Source: Pedobacter sp. HDW13 (GTDB lineage Bacteria > Bacteroidota > Bacteroidia > Sphingobacteriales > Sphingobacteriaceae). Taken from it: a stretch of 64,000 bases of DNA. Made by a program: the position numbers and the translations under genes. The stretch lies in assembly GCF_011303555.1 (NCBI RefSeq), contig NZ_CP049868.1, positions 5,456,001 through 5,520,000 of the forward strand. Direction: 5' to 3'. Numbering within the stretch: position 1 is the stretch's first letter; each line of letters begins with the position of its first letter. The notes beneath the pieces were generated by a model. That model was not told where the DNA came from. It saw only the letters and a program-made list of their open reading frames with translations, and made no database searches. Below, piece by piece: positions 1-8,270 of the stretch.

Positions 1-117
1 AGTGGCCACCGTATATAATGGGAGTGGACTAAAACCAGGCAAAACACATCCTTTGGTCCATTCGATAAACCTCGAATAGAGCTTAAGTTGTAATAATTGC
101 CTATGTAACCATTCCAT
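1..117 (-). CDS. YihY/BrkB-family inner-membrane protein, N-terminal fragment
   Basis: The first 39 codons of a leftward gene that runs off the left edge. It starts at the ATG at 117-115, 8 bases after the thioesterase stop, and stays open to base 1. The residues LPGFSPLPLYTVAT match the start of YihY/BrkB proteins (formerly called ribonuclease BN), where an amphipathic N-terminus and an LPGF..LPLY.VA motif precede the first membrane segment. The family is multi-spanning and its role is poorly defined. It would be the last visible gene of the PASTA-mltG-thioesterase operon. The family call rests on a short stretch only. Confidence 0.7.
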   Translation of the reverse strand, partial: MEWLHRQLLQLKLYSRFIEWTKGCVLPGFSPLPLYTVAT

Positions 118-125
118 TGTAAATA

Positions 126-533
126 CTAATTAAAAAATACCGATAATTTCTCCATAAAATTTTCGGGTGGATTTGTAGGTTTATTTTTTTTCATATCTAC
201 AAAAACAAGCGTGGTGGCCCCCAGGTTAATCAGTTCTTCCCTTTCGTTATACAACTCGTATTCAAAAAAGATCCTGATACCGGGTAACGTTTTTATAATC
301 GTTTTTACTGTAATTTCCTGATCGTAAAGTGCAGGTTTAATGTATTTGCATTTTAGTTCTAAAACAGGCATCATAATACCATCTGCTTCCATAGAGCTGT
401 AGCTCATGCCTAAACTGCGCAACATTTCTACCCGGCCTACTTCGTAATATTGGGCATAGTTACCATAATACATATAACCCATTTGATCGGTTTCGCCGTA
501 GCGCACCCGTATTTTTGTACTGTGGCTATACAT
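126..533 (-). CDS. Acyl-CoA thioesterase, YbgC/FadM type (4HBT hotdog fold)
   Basis: A 135-residue single-domain hotdog protein, the usual length for the family. The active-site signature is at residues 14-26 (ETDQMGYMYYGNY), with the catalytic Asp at 16 as in 4-hydroxybenzoyl-CoA thioesterases. The predicted reaction is hydrolysis of a cytoplasmic acyl-CoA thioester; the acyl chain cannot be read from sequence. The start codon overlaps the mltG stop by one base (TAATG), which indicates translational coupling. YbgC in proteobacteria is linked to the Tol-Pal envelope system, but no tol genes are visible here, so FadM-like housekeeping is equally possible. Confidence 0.85.
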   Translation of the reverse strand: MYSHSTKIRVRYGETDQMGYMYYGNYAQYYEVGRVEMLRSLGMSYSSMEADGIMMPVLELKCKYIKPALYDQEITVKTIIKTLPGIRIFFEYELYNEREELINLGATTLVFVDMKKNKPTNPPENFMEKLSVFFN

Positions 534-1588
534 TATTTAAATATGTTCCTTTTGTTTAAAGCCTCGCGGTATTTTTTGGCATTTACTTCATGCTCAGCCT
601 TGGTTTCGGCAAAGTTATGGTAACCCGAAAAATCTTCTTTAGCACACATGTAAATGTAATTGTTCTTATCGCGGTTTAATACGGCATCTATTGCATTTAT
701 GCTCGGCATCATAATTGGGCCTGGAGGCAAGCCTGCATATTTATAGGTGTTGTAAGGCGATTGTACCTGCAACAGCTTTCCGGTTACCCTTTTAACCGTA
801 AAATCGTTATTGGCAAATATTACTGTCGGATCGGCTTGTAACAATATGCCTTTGTTTAAACGGTTTAAGTACAGGCCAGCAATAATTGGCATTTCTTTAT
901 CGTAAAGCGCCTCACCATCCACAATAGAAGCAAGGGTATAAACCTGAGCCGGGCTAAGGTTTAAGCTTGCTGCCTTTTGTTTGCGTTCTGCATTCCAGAA
1001 TTTATCATATTCCTTGTGCATCCGTTCAAAGAAATCAACCGGCGAAATGTTCCAATACATTTCGTACGTGTTTGGGATGAACATGGTGTAAACATTATCC
1101 TGGTTAAAGCCATATTTGGCAATCAGGGCAGTAGAATCTAATGCATTAATGAAACTTAAAGAATCGGCTTCTAGGTTGCTGGCTAAATAGGCAGCAAAGT
1201 TTTCCTTTTTGCGGATGTTATGGAATTTTAGCTTAACCGGATCCTGGTTACCGGCTTTAATTAGGTTAATCAAGGTACGGTTGGTCATTCCCTTTAACAA
1301 ACGGTAACGGCCTGGTTTAACACTATTGGGTAAGTTCATTTTACCGGCTGCTGCAGTAAATGAAGAAATACTTTTTACCAGGTCTTTCTTTTTTATTTCG
1401 GCTACCAGATCATCATAGCTGCTTCCGGTTTTAATGTATAAATATTTTTGATTTTCGGTAACGTTAGGGGCAAAGTATAGCCTGTAAAGGTTTAAAACAA
1501 AATAACCGCCTATTAAAATCACAACAAGTGCAATTACTAGTGCTACTTTTTTGCCGGTACTCATATTCTTTTTTTCTACTTCAGTCAT
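533..1588 (-). CDS. mltG: Endolytic murein transglycosylase MltG (YceG-like)
   Basis: A 351-residue protein with a cytoplasmic Lys-rich start, one membrane anchor at about residues 14-33, a LysM-like subdomain and a YceG catalytic domain. The signature ASIVDGEA, then LYLNRLNKGILLQADPTV, corresponds to ASIVEKE...NRL..GM.LQ.DPTV of E. coli MltG. The second conserved Glu is kept, while the first acidic position is Asp. MltG cleaves nascent peptidoglycan in the inner membrane and is thought to set glycan strand length. It lies 17 bases downstream of the PASTA gene and overlaps the thioesterase start, so an envelope operon is likely. Confidence 0.93.
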   Translation of the reverse strand: MTEVEKKNMSTGKKVALVIALVVILIGGYFVLNLYRLYFAPNVTENQKYLYIKTGSSYDDLVAEIKKKDLVKSISSFTAAAGKMNLPNSVKPGRYRLLKGMTNRTLINLIKAGNQDPVKLKFHNIRKKENFAAYLASNLEADSLSFINALDSTALIAKYGFNQDNVYTMFIPNTYEMYWNISPVDFFERMHKEYDKFWNAERKQKAASLNLSPAQVYTLASIVDGEALYDKEMPIIAGLYLNRLNKGILLQADPTVIFANNDFTVKRVTGKLLQVQSPYNTYKYAGLPPGPIMMPSINAIDAVLNRDKNNYIYMCAKEDFSGYHNFAETKAEHEVNAKKYREALNKRNIFK

Positions 1589-1605
1589 CGGTATTTTATG
1601 CGAAA

Positions 1606-2376
1606 TTATTGTTGTTTGTTAGATAAGGTAATATTTATTTTGGTGCCAATAGCCACTTTGGTCACCGAATCGGCCACCATAGGGTCTTGCTTGATAATTA
1701 TTGCTGCAGCGCTATCTGTAACAGGACCATCGTAAATAATGGTACCTAAACTCAGGTTCGAGCCTTTTAAGCTAAATTTAGCCTCGTCCATGGTTAAGCC
1801 CATTAACTGTGGGATTTCTACTTCCTCATTTCCGCGTCCGTCGCCCAGTACAAGGTTAATGCGTGAGCCTACCGGAACAATCTGACCAGCCGTAATGGGT
1901 TGACCGCCAAATGAAGCTTCCAATACCACATCGCGGCTCACATCAGGCCTGTAAGTGGTATCGCCAAGTTTCAAGCGCGAACTCTCAATAAGGGCTTGCG
2001 CCTCTCTAAGGGTTTTAAACGCAATATCAGGAAATTTTGTATTGGGTGTTTTACCTGCATTAATCGTTAAGTAAATGGTGCGGTTATCTTTTACAAAAGT
2101 ATTAGGGTCTGGATCCTGGTCGATAACAATACCCGCCGGTTGGTCAAGAATAAAAACCGAATCTACTTCGTATTTTAAGCCTGCATCTTCGAGTTTTTTT
2201 ACAGCTTGTTCAAACGGCAGCCCTTTAACCAATGGAACATTTAAACCCTGACCATGTTTGGTGTAATATCTTAAGCTAAAAAAAGCGATCAGCAGCAAAA
2301 CAATAACGGTAATTACGGCTGCTAAAATGTTGTTTCTAAAGGATTTCGTTTTTAAGTAATCTATAAATTTAGACAT
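1606..2376 (-). CDS. Membrane-anchored protein with three PASTA domains
   Basis: A 256-residue protein with a short cytoplasmic N-terminus, one membrane segment at about residues 17-36, and three consecutive PASTA repeats (about 43-109, 112-179 and 186-254). Each repeat has the VP.L.G....A...L...GL pattern. PASTA domains bind peptidoglycan or beta-lactams in Ser/Thr kinases and PBPs. No kinase or transpeptidase domain is present, so this is a stand-alone periplasmic PASTA protein of the type common in Bacteroidota. Its place directly upstream of mltG and divergent from ddl supports a cell-wall role. It is the promoter-proximal gene of the leftward operon. Confidence 0.88.
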   Translation of the reverse strand: MSKFIDYLKTKSFRNNILAAVITVIVLLLIAFFSLRYYTKHGQGLNVPLVKGLPFEQAVKKLEDAGLKYEVDSVFILDQPAGIVIDQDPDPNTFVKDNRTIYLTINAGKTPNTKFPDIAFKTLREAQALIESSRLKLGDTTYRPDVSRDVVLEASFGGQPITAGQIVPVGSRINLVLGDGRGNEEVEIPQLMGLTMDEAKFSLKGSNLSLGTIIYDGPVTDSAAAIIIKQDPMVADSVTKVAIGTKINITLSNKQQ

Positions 2377-2408
2377 GAATCTTAAATTTTGGGTTATGCA
2401 TGTAAGCT

Positions 2409-2416
2409 CAAATGTA
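2409..2416 (-). promoter_or_regulatory. Promoter -7 element for the PASTA-mltG operon
   Basis: On the minus strand the bases read TACATTTG, an exact match to the Bacteroidota -7 consensus TAnnTTTG. It lies 33 bases before the PASTA start codon. A -33 TTG is not clear at the expected spacing. Confidence 0.45.
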
Positions 2417-2539
2417 GCTATTTTTAATTATTGAATGTAGAATAGATTAGGGGCATAAGCAATTATCCGTCCAAATTATATTGATTTTATTTATTGTATA
2501 TTCTATGGTTCAAAATTAACTAAAGAACAAAGATATTTA

Positions 2540-2547
2540 TATTTTTG
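2540..2547 (+). promoter_or_regulatory. Promoter -7 element for ddl
   Basis: TATTTTTG matches TAnnTTTG and lies 45 bases before the chosen ddl ATG. The -33 element is weak. A longer in-frame ORF begins at 2545, inside this element, which argues against that upstream start. Confidence 0.45.
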
Positions 2548-2592
2548 AGGATATATTTATATTCAATTTCTATTTATAACAGGATTTCAGAC

Positions 2593-3579
2593 ATGAAAAA
2601 AACGATAGCATTGTTAACAGGCGGTACCACAGGCGAATGGGTAGTTTCGGTAAAAAGTGCGGCAACTATTGCGCAACATATCGACCCCGAATTATACGAT
2701 GTTTATAAAATTATGCTGAACGAAAAGGGCTGGTTCTACGAGCCTGCCGATTCGGTAAAAATTGAAATTGATAAGAACGATTTTTCGTTAACCTTAGAGG
2801 GAAGAAAAATAAAGTTCGACGGTGTATTTATTGCCATACACGGTTCTCCGGGTGAAGATGGTAAGTTGCAGGGCTATTTCGATATGATTGGCATTCCTTA
2901 CACTACCTGCGATGCTTTGACTTCATCTATTACCATGAATAAAGGCTATACCAAAGCAATTGTTGAAGGGATAGATCATTTATATACCGCTAAATCGGTG
3001 CAGATCTTTAAAGGAGGCAATTACAATGTAAATCAGATTAAGCAGGATTTAAGGCTTCCGTATTTTGTTAAACCCAACAGTGGTGGTAGCAGCATTGGTA
3101 TGACCAAGGTTAAACATGCTGATGACCTGGAAGAGGCAATTGAAAAAGCGTTTAAAGAAGATAGCCAAATCCTGATAGAAGAATTTGTTAGTGGCCGTGA
3201 GTTTTCGATCGGTATTTTTGGTGCCGAAGGAAAGATTATTGTTTTGCCTACTACCGAAGTTATTCCTCAGAATGAGTTTTTCGATTTTGAGGCTAAATAC
3301 ACACCTGGTGCCACCGAAGAGATTACGCCAGGCAACATGAATGAAGAAGAACTGGTTAGGGTACAACAGGTTGTAACTGATGTATATAAAAAGTTAAACT
3401 GCAGGGGCGTGGTACGGGTAGATTATTTCCTGGAGCACGAAACCGGCAAGTTTTATTTTATTGAAATTAATACCATTCCCGGTCAAACCGCTACCAGCTT
3501 TATTCCACAACAGGTAGCAGCAATGGGCATTACACTGAAAGAGTTTTACACCCGGTTAATGAAAGAAACCTTAGGCTAG
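2593..3579 (+). CDS. ddl: D-alanine--D-alanine ligase
   Basis: A 328-residue ATP-grasp ligase that joins two D-alanines for the peptidoglycan stem peptide in the cytoplasm. The N-terminal domain begins MKKTIALLTGGTTGEW, and AIHGSPGEDGKLQGYFDMIGIPYT is the typical Ddl signature region. The ATP-grasp loop PNSGGSSIGM and the C-terminal metal-binding segment FIEINTIPGQT are intact. An upstream in-frame start at 2545 would add 16 residues that look unlike the family and would begin inside the promoter, so the ATG at 2593 was chosen. The gene is divergent from the PASTA-mltG operon and is followed 18 bases later by a Crp/Fnr regulator. Confidence 0.95.
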   Translation: MKKTIALLTGGTTGEWVVSVKSAATIAQHIDPELYDVYKIMLNEKGWFYEPADSVKIEIDKNDFSLTLEGRKIKFDGVFIAIHGSPGEDGKLQGYFDMIGIPYTTCDALTSSITMNKGYTKAIVEGIDHLYTAKSVQIFKGGNYNVNQIKQDLRLPYFVKPNSGGSSIGMTKVKHADDLEEAIEKAFKEDSQILIEEFVSGREFSIGIFGAEGKIIVLPTTEVIPQNEFFDFEAKYTPGATEEITPGNMNEEELVRVQQVVTDVYKKLNCRGVVRVDYFLEHETGKFYFIEINTIPGQTATSFIPQQVAAMGITLKEFYTRLMKETLG

Positions 3580-3597
3580 TTTAAAATTAACTGAAAA

Positions 3598-4185
3598 ATG
3601 AATATCCAGAAGCTTATTGACAGCGGTTTAAAGGTAAAAGCTTACGCTAAAGATTTGGTGATTTACGAGCCCGGCATGCAGCCCAGGTATGTGTATTTCA
3701 TTAAATCAGGAGAGGTGCGCATGGTAACTGTGAGCGATGAGGGCAAGGAGTTTATTCAGGGCGTTTTTAAAGCTGGTCAACATTTTGGAGAGCCAGCATT
3801 GCTTATTAACAAACCTTATCTGGCCTATACCGTTACCAATAAAGATTCGCAGCTTATAGCCGTAAATAAGGATGACTTTTTCTGTCTGATTAAGCATGAG
3901 CCTGATTTTAGCATGAACCTGATCCAGACGCTAAGTCACCGCTTATTTTATAAATCGATGATGCTCGAAGAACTGGCCAATGAAAAAGCCGATCACCGTT
4001 TACTCACCATCATCAATTATTTACTACAGGATATTGCTGAAGGCGAACATTTAAAGGTAACCCGCCAGGAACTGGCCGATATGACTGGTTTACGGGTAGA
4101 AACGGTAATCCGTGGTGTAAAAATGCTAGCTGAAAAAGGTTTCATTAAAACTGTTAAAGGAAAAATAGTAAAAAGGGTAAAATAA
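3598..4185 (+). CDS. Crp/Fnr-family transcriptional regulator
   Basis: A 195-residue regulator with an N-terminal cyclic-nucleotide-binding-like beta barrel (about 15-115), a long dimer helix, and a C-terminal winged helix (about 140-195; TRQELADMTGLRVETVIRGV is the DNA-recognition helix-turn-helix). The phosphate-binding region FGEPALL lacks the RxA of cAMP-binding CRP, and there is no N-terminal cysteine cluster as in FNR. The ligand is therefore unknown. A Crp-type inverted repeat stands just upstream of the next gene (4283-4296), so that gene is a plausible target. Spacing suggests co-transcription with ddl. Confidence 0.88.
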   Translation: MNIQKLIDSGLKVKAYAKDLVIYEPGMQPRYVYFIKSGEVRMVTVSDEGKEFIQGVFKAGQHFGEPALLINKPYLAYTVTNKDSQLIAVNKDDFFCLIKHEPDFSMNLIQTLSHRLFYKSMMLEELANEKADHRLLTIINYLLQDIAEGEHLKVTRQELADMTGLRVETVIRGVKMLAEKGFIKTVKGKIVKRVK

Positions 4186-4282
4186 GCTCCAAAGCGGAGT
4201 AAAGAATGTTGGCCTTAAAGTTCTTGCTGTTTTGGTTGTGCTATTTACTAAGCAATAAACTAATGACCAATGAACGATCAAT

Positions 4283-4296
4283 ATGACACAGATCAT
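4283..4296. promoter_or_regulatory. Candidate Crp/Fnr-type operator
   Basis: ATGAC-ACAG-ATCAT is a near-perfect inverted repeat with 5-base arms and a 4-base spacer. Its centre (4289.5) lies about 40 bases before the start site predicted from the -7 element at 4319-4326. This is the class II activator position typical for Crp/Fnr proteins. The assignment is inferred from pattern and position only. Confidence 0.5.
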
Positions 4297-4318
4297 AATT
4301 TAGTGGAATATTAAAGCC

Positions 4319-4326
4319 TAACTTTG
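4319..4326 (+). promoter_or_regulatory. Promoter -7 element for the DUF983 gene
   Basis: TAACTTTG matches TAnnTTTG and lies 20 bases before the ATG at 4347. No good -33 element is seen, which is consistent with an activator-dependent promoter served by the operator just upstream. Confidence 0.55.
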
Positions 4327-4346
4327 TAGTATCAAATCAGAATATT

Positions 4347-4739
4347 ATGGCTGAGTTATCAAAATTTCAATCCTTTTTACAATGTAAATGTCCACGTTGC
4401 CGCAAAGGCGATATTTTTACAGGAAATGCTTATTCGTTCAGACTTCAGAAAACAAATATTAACTGTCCGCATTGCAATTTAAAATTCGAGCGCGAACCTG
4501 GCTTCTTTTATGTGGCCATGTTTGTGAGTTACGCCATGAATGTTGCTGAGATCATTACCATAGGAGTGGCCTCCTACATTTTGGGTTTACCATTGGTTTA
4601 TGAAAACCTTTGGTATTATGTTGCCTTGATATTAAGCGGTGTGCTACTTTTGTCTCCCATCAATTACCGCTATTCGAGGGTAATTTTGTTGCACTATTTA
4701 ACACCAGGCCTGCATTACGTACCTGGAAGCGGCGATTAA
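4347..4739 (+). CDS. DUF983 zinc-ribbon membrane protein
   Basis: A 130-residue DUF983 protein. Two CxxC pairs near the N-terminus (CKCPRC at about 13-18, CPHC at about 40-43) form a probable zinc ribbon. They are followed by EREPGFFYVAMFVSYAMN and two hydrophobic segments (about 55-77 and 86-107). The function is unknown; in several bacteria DUF983 genes lie near cytochrome oxidase or haem genes. Control by the adjacent Crp/Fnr protein is suggested by the operator and promoter arrangement upstream. A respiratory or redox role would fit, but this is inference. Confidence 0.8.
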   Translation: MAELSKFQSFLQCKCPRCRKGDIFTGNAYSFRLQKTNINCPHCNLKFEREPGFFYVAMFVSYAMNVAEIITIGVASYILGLPLVYENLWYYVALILSGVLLLSPINYRYSRVILLHYLTPGLHYVPGSGD

Positions 4740-4845
4740 TCGGCGGCAAGATATAGGAAGGGAAGTCAGATGGAAACATCTGACTTCTTAAATTATAGCA
4801 AATTAAAGTTTGCCATACTGAGCCTCTTGAAGGGCTTAACTATAA

Positions 4846-4875
4846 AGAGATTTCTCGACTCCGCTCGAAATGACG
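4846..4875. repeat. Dispersed intergenic repeat (GTCATTTCGA family), copy 1
   Basis: The minus strand reads CGTCATTTCGAGCGGAGTCG followed by AGAAATCTCT. The same core occurs at 12946-12973, 30774-30870 and 63091-63190. It lies in the 189-base gap between two convergent genes. The flanking bases 4810-4916 hold further low-complexity repeat-like sequence and no gene. Confidence 0.7.
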
Positions 4876-4928
4876 GATAATCTATTAAAATCGTCACCTT
4901 GAGCATCTCGAAACGCAATGTCTCATCA

Positions 4929-5462
4929 TCAAGGTTTGCCCTTCATTGGGTGCTGTACATATTCAGACCAGCCCACCACTTTACCGTCTTTCATTTTAAA
5001 ATCGTTGAAGCAATTTACGGTATCTGTTTTACCATCTTTCATGGTCGAAATCTGTTTGTACCACAAGCTCACCCATTCTTCTGATTTATCTTTGCTGATT
5101 ACCGATTCCATATCTTCCATATCGATCTGGATATGCTTAAACCGGTCTATTTCGTGTTGTGCTTCACCTAAAAACTGACTTCTGGTGCCTTTAAAGCTGT
5201 AGTTATCGACCATAAGCCAGATGCTATCGCCAAGAAAAGGTTTAACAGCTGCTGTATCCAACGATGCAAAACCTTTTAATGCGCTCATGGCAGCAACCAT
5301 GTTGCCTGGTTCAGGGTTCATTTCCCAATTATGCACTTTTTTAGGCGTGTAAGGGTACTTTGTGGTATCGGTAGCTACCGTGTTAGTTGTTTTTGCTTCC
5401 TTACTCTGGCATGCCGCCAAAAGTAAAGCCACCGCAAAGAGGGGGACTAGTTTTTTGATCAT
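4929..5462 (-). CDS. Lipoprotein with SnoaL/NTF2-like domain, function unknown
   Basis: A 177-residue protein with a type II signal peptide (lipobox LLAAC, Cys 18). The mature part looks like an NTF2-like alpha+beta fold: an ALKGFASLDTAAVKPFLGDSIW helix-strand start and a C-terminal FNDFKMKDGKVVGWSEYVQ strand pattern, as in SnoaL/DUF4440 proteins. No catalytic residues can be assigned. It is probably anchored on the periplasmic side of the inner or outer membrane. It is separated by 46 bases from cutC and may be transcribed alone. Confidence 0.7.
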   Translation of the reverse strand: MIKKLVPLFAVALLLAACQSKEAKTTNTVATDTTKYPYTPKKVHNWEMNPEPGNMVAAMSALKGFASLDTAAVKPFLGDSIWLMVDNYSFKGTRSQFLGEAQHEIDRFKHIQIDMEDMESVISKDKSEEWVSLWYKQISTMKDGKTDTVNCFNDFKMKDGKVVGWSEYVQHPMKGKP

Positions 5463-5508
5463 AATTAGTATAGTTAATGGTTACTTAAATATACTAATTA
5501 ACTGAATA

Positions 5509-6273
5509 CTATTTATTTAAATTCTTTCTGATAATTTCTGTCAGTCCTTTAACTTTCTCTTCGGAGGTTAACTCGTAACGGTATTCATCTTCGATACTGC
5601 CCATTTTGGCTTCAGTATTTCTATACTCCATTTTACTGGCCACAAACCCCTTTGCTGAAGCATGAAATTCTTTAGCACCTGTTTTGGTAATCAGTTCCTG
5701 TATGTTGCCCTCATTTATGCCCGCGCCTGGCATAATTGCAATGCGGCCATTAGCTTGTTTAACGAGCTGCGCCAGTTTTTCGATACCTAGTGGGGCGTTT
5801 GGTGCACCACCTGAGGTTAAAACCCGTTGAACTTTGAGCTCAACGAGGTCTTCTAAGGCCTGAACCATGTTATTACTCATATCAAAAGCCCGGTGAAAAG
5901 CCACGCCCATAGGCTGTGCAAGTGCAATCAGTTCGGCACATCTGGCTTTATCAATGCTACCATCAGCATGAAGTATACCAATAACTACCCCTTCACATTT
6001 TAAAGATTTACAGGCAATTATATCTTCCTTCATCAACTCAAACTCTATATCTGAGTATAAGAAATCGCCACCCCTTGGACGGATGATCGGCCAAATGGCA
6101 ATAGTGAGATTTTTTTTAGCAAGCGCTATTTGTCCGTAGCTTGGGGTAGTACCGCCTTCGGCCAGATTATCGCAAAATTCAACCCTGATGGCACCACCTT
6201 TTTGTGCTGCCAGGGCAGAGGTATAAGAATTGGCACATACTTCTAATCCACCAACTATTTCTTTATTATGCAT
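5509..6273 (-). CDS. cutC: Copper homeostasis protein CutC family
   Basis: A 254-residue TIM-barrel protein of the CutC family. Signatures are EVCANSYTSALAAQKGGA near residue 11, ELCDNLAEGGTTPSYG-like ECDNLAEGGTTPSYG at about 32-46, IRPRGGDFLYS at about 62-72, and HRAFDM at about 128-133. CutC is named for copper tolerance in E. coli, but its molecular activity is unresolved. It is followed 18 bases upstream by the DUF2314 gene on the same strand, with a glycosylasparaginase beyond, so these three may be one operon. Confidence 0.9.
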   Translation of the reverse strand: MHNKEIVGGLEVCANSYTSALAAQKGGAIRVEFCDNLAEGGTTPSYGQIALAKKNLTIAIWPIIRPRGGDFLYSDIEFELMKEDIIACKSLKCEGVVIGILHADGSIDKARCAELIALAQPMGVAFHRAFDMSNNMVQALEDLVELKVQRVLTSGGAPNAPLGIEKLAQLVKQANGRIAIMPGAGINEGNIQELITKTGAKEFHASAKGFVASKMEYRNTEAKMGSIEDEYRYELTSEEKVKGLTEIIRKNLNK

Positions 6274-6291
6274 GTTGTGCTTTGTTTAATG

Positions 6292-7170
6292 TTATGCTTT
6301 GGGTCCTTTTGGGCCAAGTACTACCCAACCTTTAGGCGATTTATAGGTATTTAATAGTTGAACGGATTTACCACCGTCGGGATGCCAGCACACTTCGGTA
6401 ATTACCCAGTGCGTTTCATCGATCTTTTTACGTTCGGGGAAAGCATTCTGGATAGCTGAAAAATCAGGAAAACCGTTTTCTTCTATATTTTTGATGAAAG
6501 ACAGTTTTAATAATTCGGCAGTTTCTGCGATTAATGCTTTGTTGATATCCATATCCATGCCTGAAAGCATTGTGGTGGCTTCTTCAAGAAAATCTTTACA
6601 ATCCATTGCTGCATTGATATCCTTGTAGTTATAAGCTTTTTCTAAGGATAGAATTGCACCTTCGGGTGTTTCCAGGTTTGTTTTGAAATGATCAACCCCC
6701 TCATCGATATATAAATTAATTTGCTGATCGAATGCCATTTTATCTTTATCCGGAATGTTATCGCGGATAGCCCTGATGGTGTAACCGCCAATTAAACGAC
6801 CGTCTTCGATAATCATCCAATCAGATATCAGCTCGCGTTTAATTCCGATTTTTTGGTTCAGTTTTATGTTATGAACATTAACAGGAGCATTTCCGACAGT
6901 ACCAAATAAATTCCCTTCATCATCAAAATGAGGATCGGTTAACCAGATATGTTCTCCGTTATCTCCATCAATAATCATCACTTTCACTGAAAAGTAATTC
7001 TGATGTGGCAATGGGTTTTTCAGGCTGGCTTCAAAATACCAAAGGGTGAGCACTGCTTTTTCAATGGCCCAATCCATTTTTTCATTATCCTCGGGAATAA
7101 TAACCATATCTGGCTCGCCTTTACGTTCGGCAACGTTCTTTTTACCGAAAATCTTTGCTAATAGTCCCAT
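6292..7170 (-). CDS. DUF2314 domain protein
   Basis: A 292-residue soluble protein with no signal peptide. The central part (about 20-150) is a DUF2314 domain: WLTDPHFDDEGNLFGTVGNA, then RELISDWMIIEDGRLIGGYTIRAIR, are the typical conserved blocks. The C-terminal half is less conserved and ends with a region suggesting a second alpha+beta domain. The function is unknown; DUF2314 proteins often sit near toxin-immunity or cytoplasmic housekeeping genes. It is tightly spaced between cutC and the asparaginase gene, so it is likely co-transcribed with them. Confidence 0.75.
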   Translation of the reverse strand: MGLLAKIFGKKNVAERKGEPDMVIIPEDNEKMDWAIEKAVLTLWYFEASLKNPLPHQNYFSVKVMIIDGDNGEHIWLTDPHFDDEGNLFGTVGNAPVNVHNIKLNQKIGIKRELISDWMIIEDGRLIGGYTIRAIRDNIPDKDKMAFDQQINLYIDEGVDHFKTNLETPEGAILSLEKAYNYKDINAAMDCKDFLEEATTMLSGMDMDINKALIAETAELLKLSFIKNIEENGFPDFSAIQNAFPERKKIDETHWVITEVCWHPDGGKSVQLLNTYKSPKGWVVLGPKGPKA

Positions 7171-7207
7171 TGGAGTTTTATTTAGATGTGAGCTATGAAT
7201 ATGGCAA

Positions 7208-8242
7208 TTAGTAGTAGCTTTTGCCTTTAATTAAAAGATCTTGCTTTTCGGCATTACAAACCGCATAGCTGAAACCCTGCTGAATGGCATAAGCACCATA
7301 TTCGCCTTTTTTGTTAATGGCTAAGAAACCAACCTGGATATTTTTAGCAGTCTCAGGTTTCTTTTTAATGATACGCATTACGGCTTCTTTACAAGCTGCT
7401 TCGGGGCTATAACCTTGTCGCATGAGTTCTACCACCAAAAACGAGCCTACATTTCTCACTACTTCTTCGCCAACGCCGGTAGAGGTTGCGCCACCGATTT
7501 CATTATCTACATATAAACCAGCACCAATAATAGGGCTATCGCCAATGCGGCCATGAAGTTTATAAGCCATGCCACTGGTAGTACAGGCGCCAGAAATATT
7601 GCCTTTGGCATCGATAGCCAGCATACCAATGGTATCGTGGTTATATTGGTTTCCGGGTAATTTTTGAGGGGCAGCTTTTTGGTAAAGCTTATTTTCAATA
7701 TTCATTACCGGCGCATACTTGGCTGTTTTTAACCATTCCTTCCATGCTTTTTCGCTTGCAGGGGTAAGCAGGTTTTCTTTTTTAAAGCCTTGTTCTAATG
7801 CAAACTGAAGTGCTCCATCGCCCGCCAACATTACGTGAGGCGTTTTTTCCATTACTTTACGGGCTACCGAAATGGGATGTTTAATGTACTCGAGTGCTAA
7901 AACTGCACCGCAATTGCCTTGCTCATCCATAATACAGGCATCGAGCGTTACACGACCATCACGATCGGGTAAACCACCATAACCCACCGACTGATTTTTT
8001 TCGTCAGCCTCAGGCACCCAAACACCTTGCTCAACAGCATCAAGCGCCCGGCCGCCTGTAGAAAGTACTTTCCAGGCATCGGCATTGGCCGCAATCCCAA
8101 AATCCCAGGTCGAAATTACAATAGGGAAATTAGCTGCTTTTTGGCTTCTCTCTGGAACTACAGCTGCTATGCTGCTTTTGTCAATAGCCAGTAACCCGGC
8201 AGAAAGGGCAGAGGCTTTTATAAATTTACGGCGGTTAAACAT
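7208..8242 (-). CDS. N4-(beta-N-acetylglucosaminyl)-L-asparaginase (glycosylasparaginase)
   Basis: A 344-residue Ntn-hydrolase with a Tat-type signal (NRRKFIKASALSAGLLA). The autocleavage site is NHDTIGMLA, with Thr 204 as the new N-terminal nucleophile. GRIGDSPIIGAGLYVDNEIGGATSTGVGEE is the conserved substrate-pocket region. The family hydrolyses the GlcNAc-Asn bond left after N-glycoprotein breakdown; a homologue is secreted by Elizabethkingia. Isoaspartyl peptidase/asparaginase activity is the alternative, but the VGYGGLPDRDG motif favours glycosylasparaginase. Export to the periplasm fits with the glycan and peptide degradation genes later in the window. Confidence 0.88.
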   Translation of the reverse strand: MFNRRKFIKASALSAGLLAIDKSSIAAVVPERSQKAANFPIVISTWDFGIAANADAWKVLSTGGRALDAVEQGVWVPEADEKNQSVGYGGLPDRDGRVTLDACIMDEQGNCGAVLALEYIKHPISVARKVMEKTPHVMLAGDGALQFALEQGFKKENLLTPASEKAWKEWLKTAKYAPVMNIENKLYQKAAPQKLPGNQYNHDTIGMLAIDAKGNISGACTTSGMAYKLHGRIGDSPIIGAGLYVDNEIGGATSTGVGEEVVRNVGSFLVVELMRQGYSPEAACKEAVMRIIKKKPETAKNIQVGFLAINKKGEYGAYAIQQGFSYAVCNAEKQDLLIKGKSYY

Positions 8243-8270
8243 GTATGTTGGATGGTTTGTTGTTTTATTT

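Noticed and set aside
4899..5178. Two plus-strand ORFs over the lipoprotein gene
   Set aside because: They are antisense to a lipoprotein gene with a clear lipobox and have no start signals of their own.
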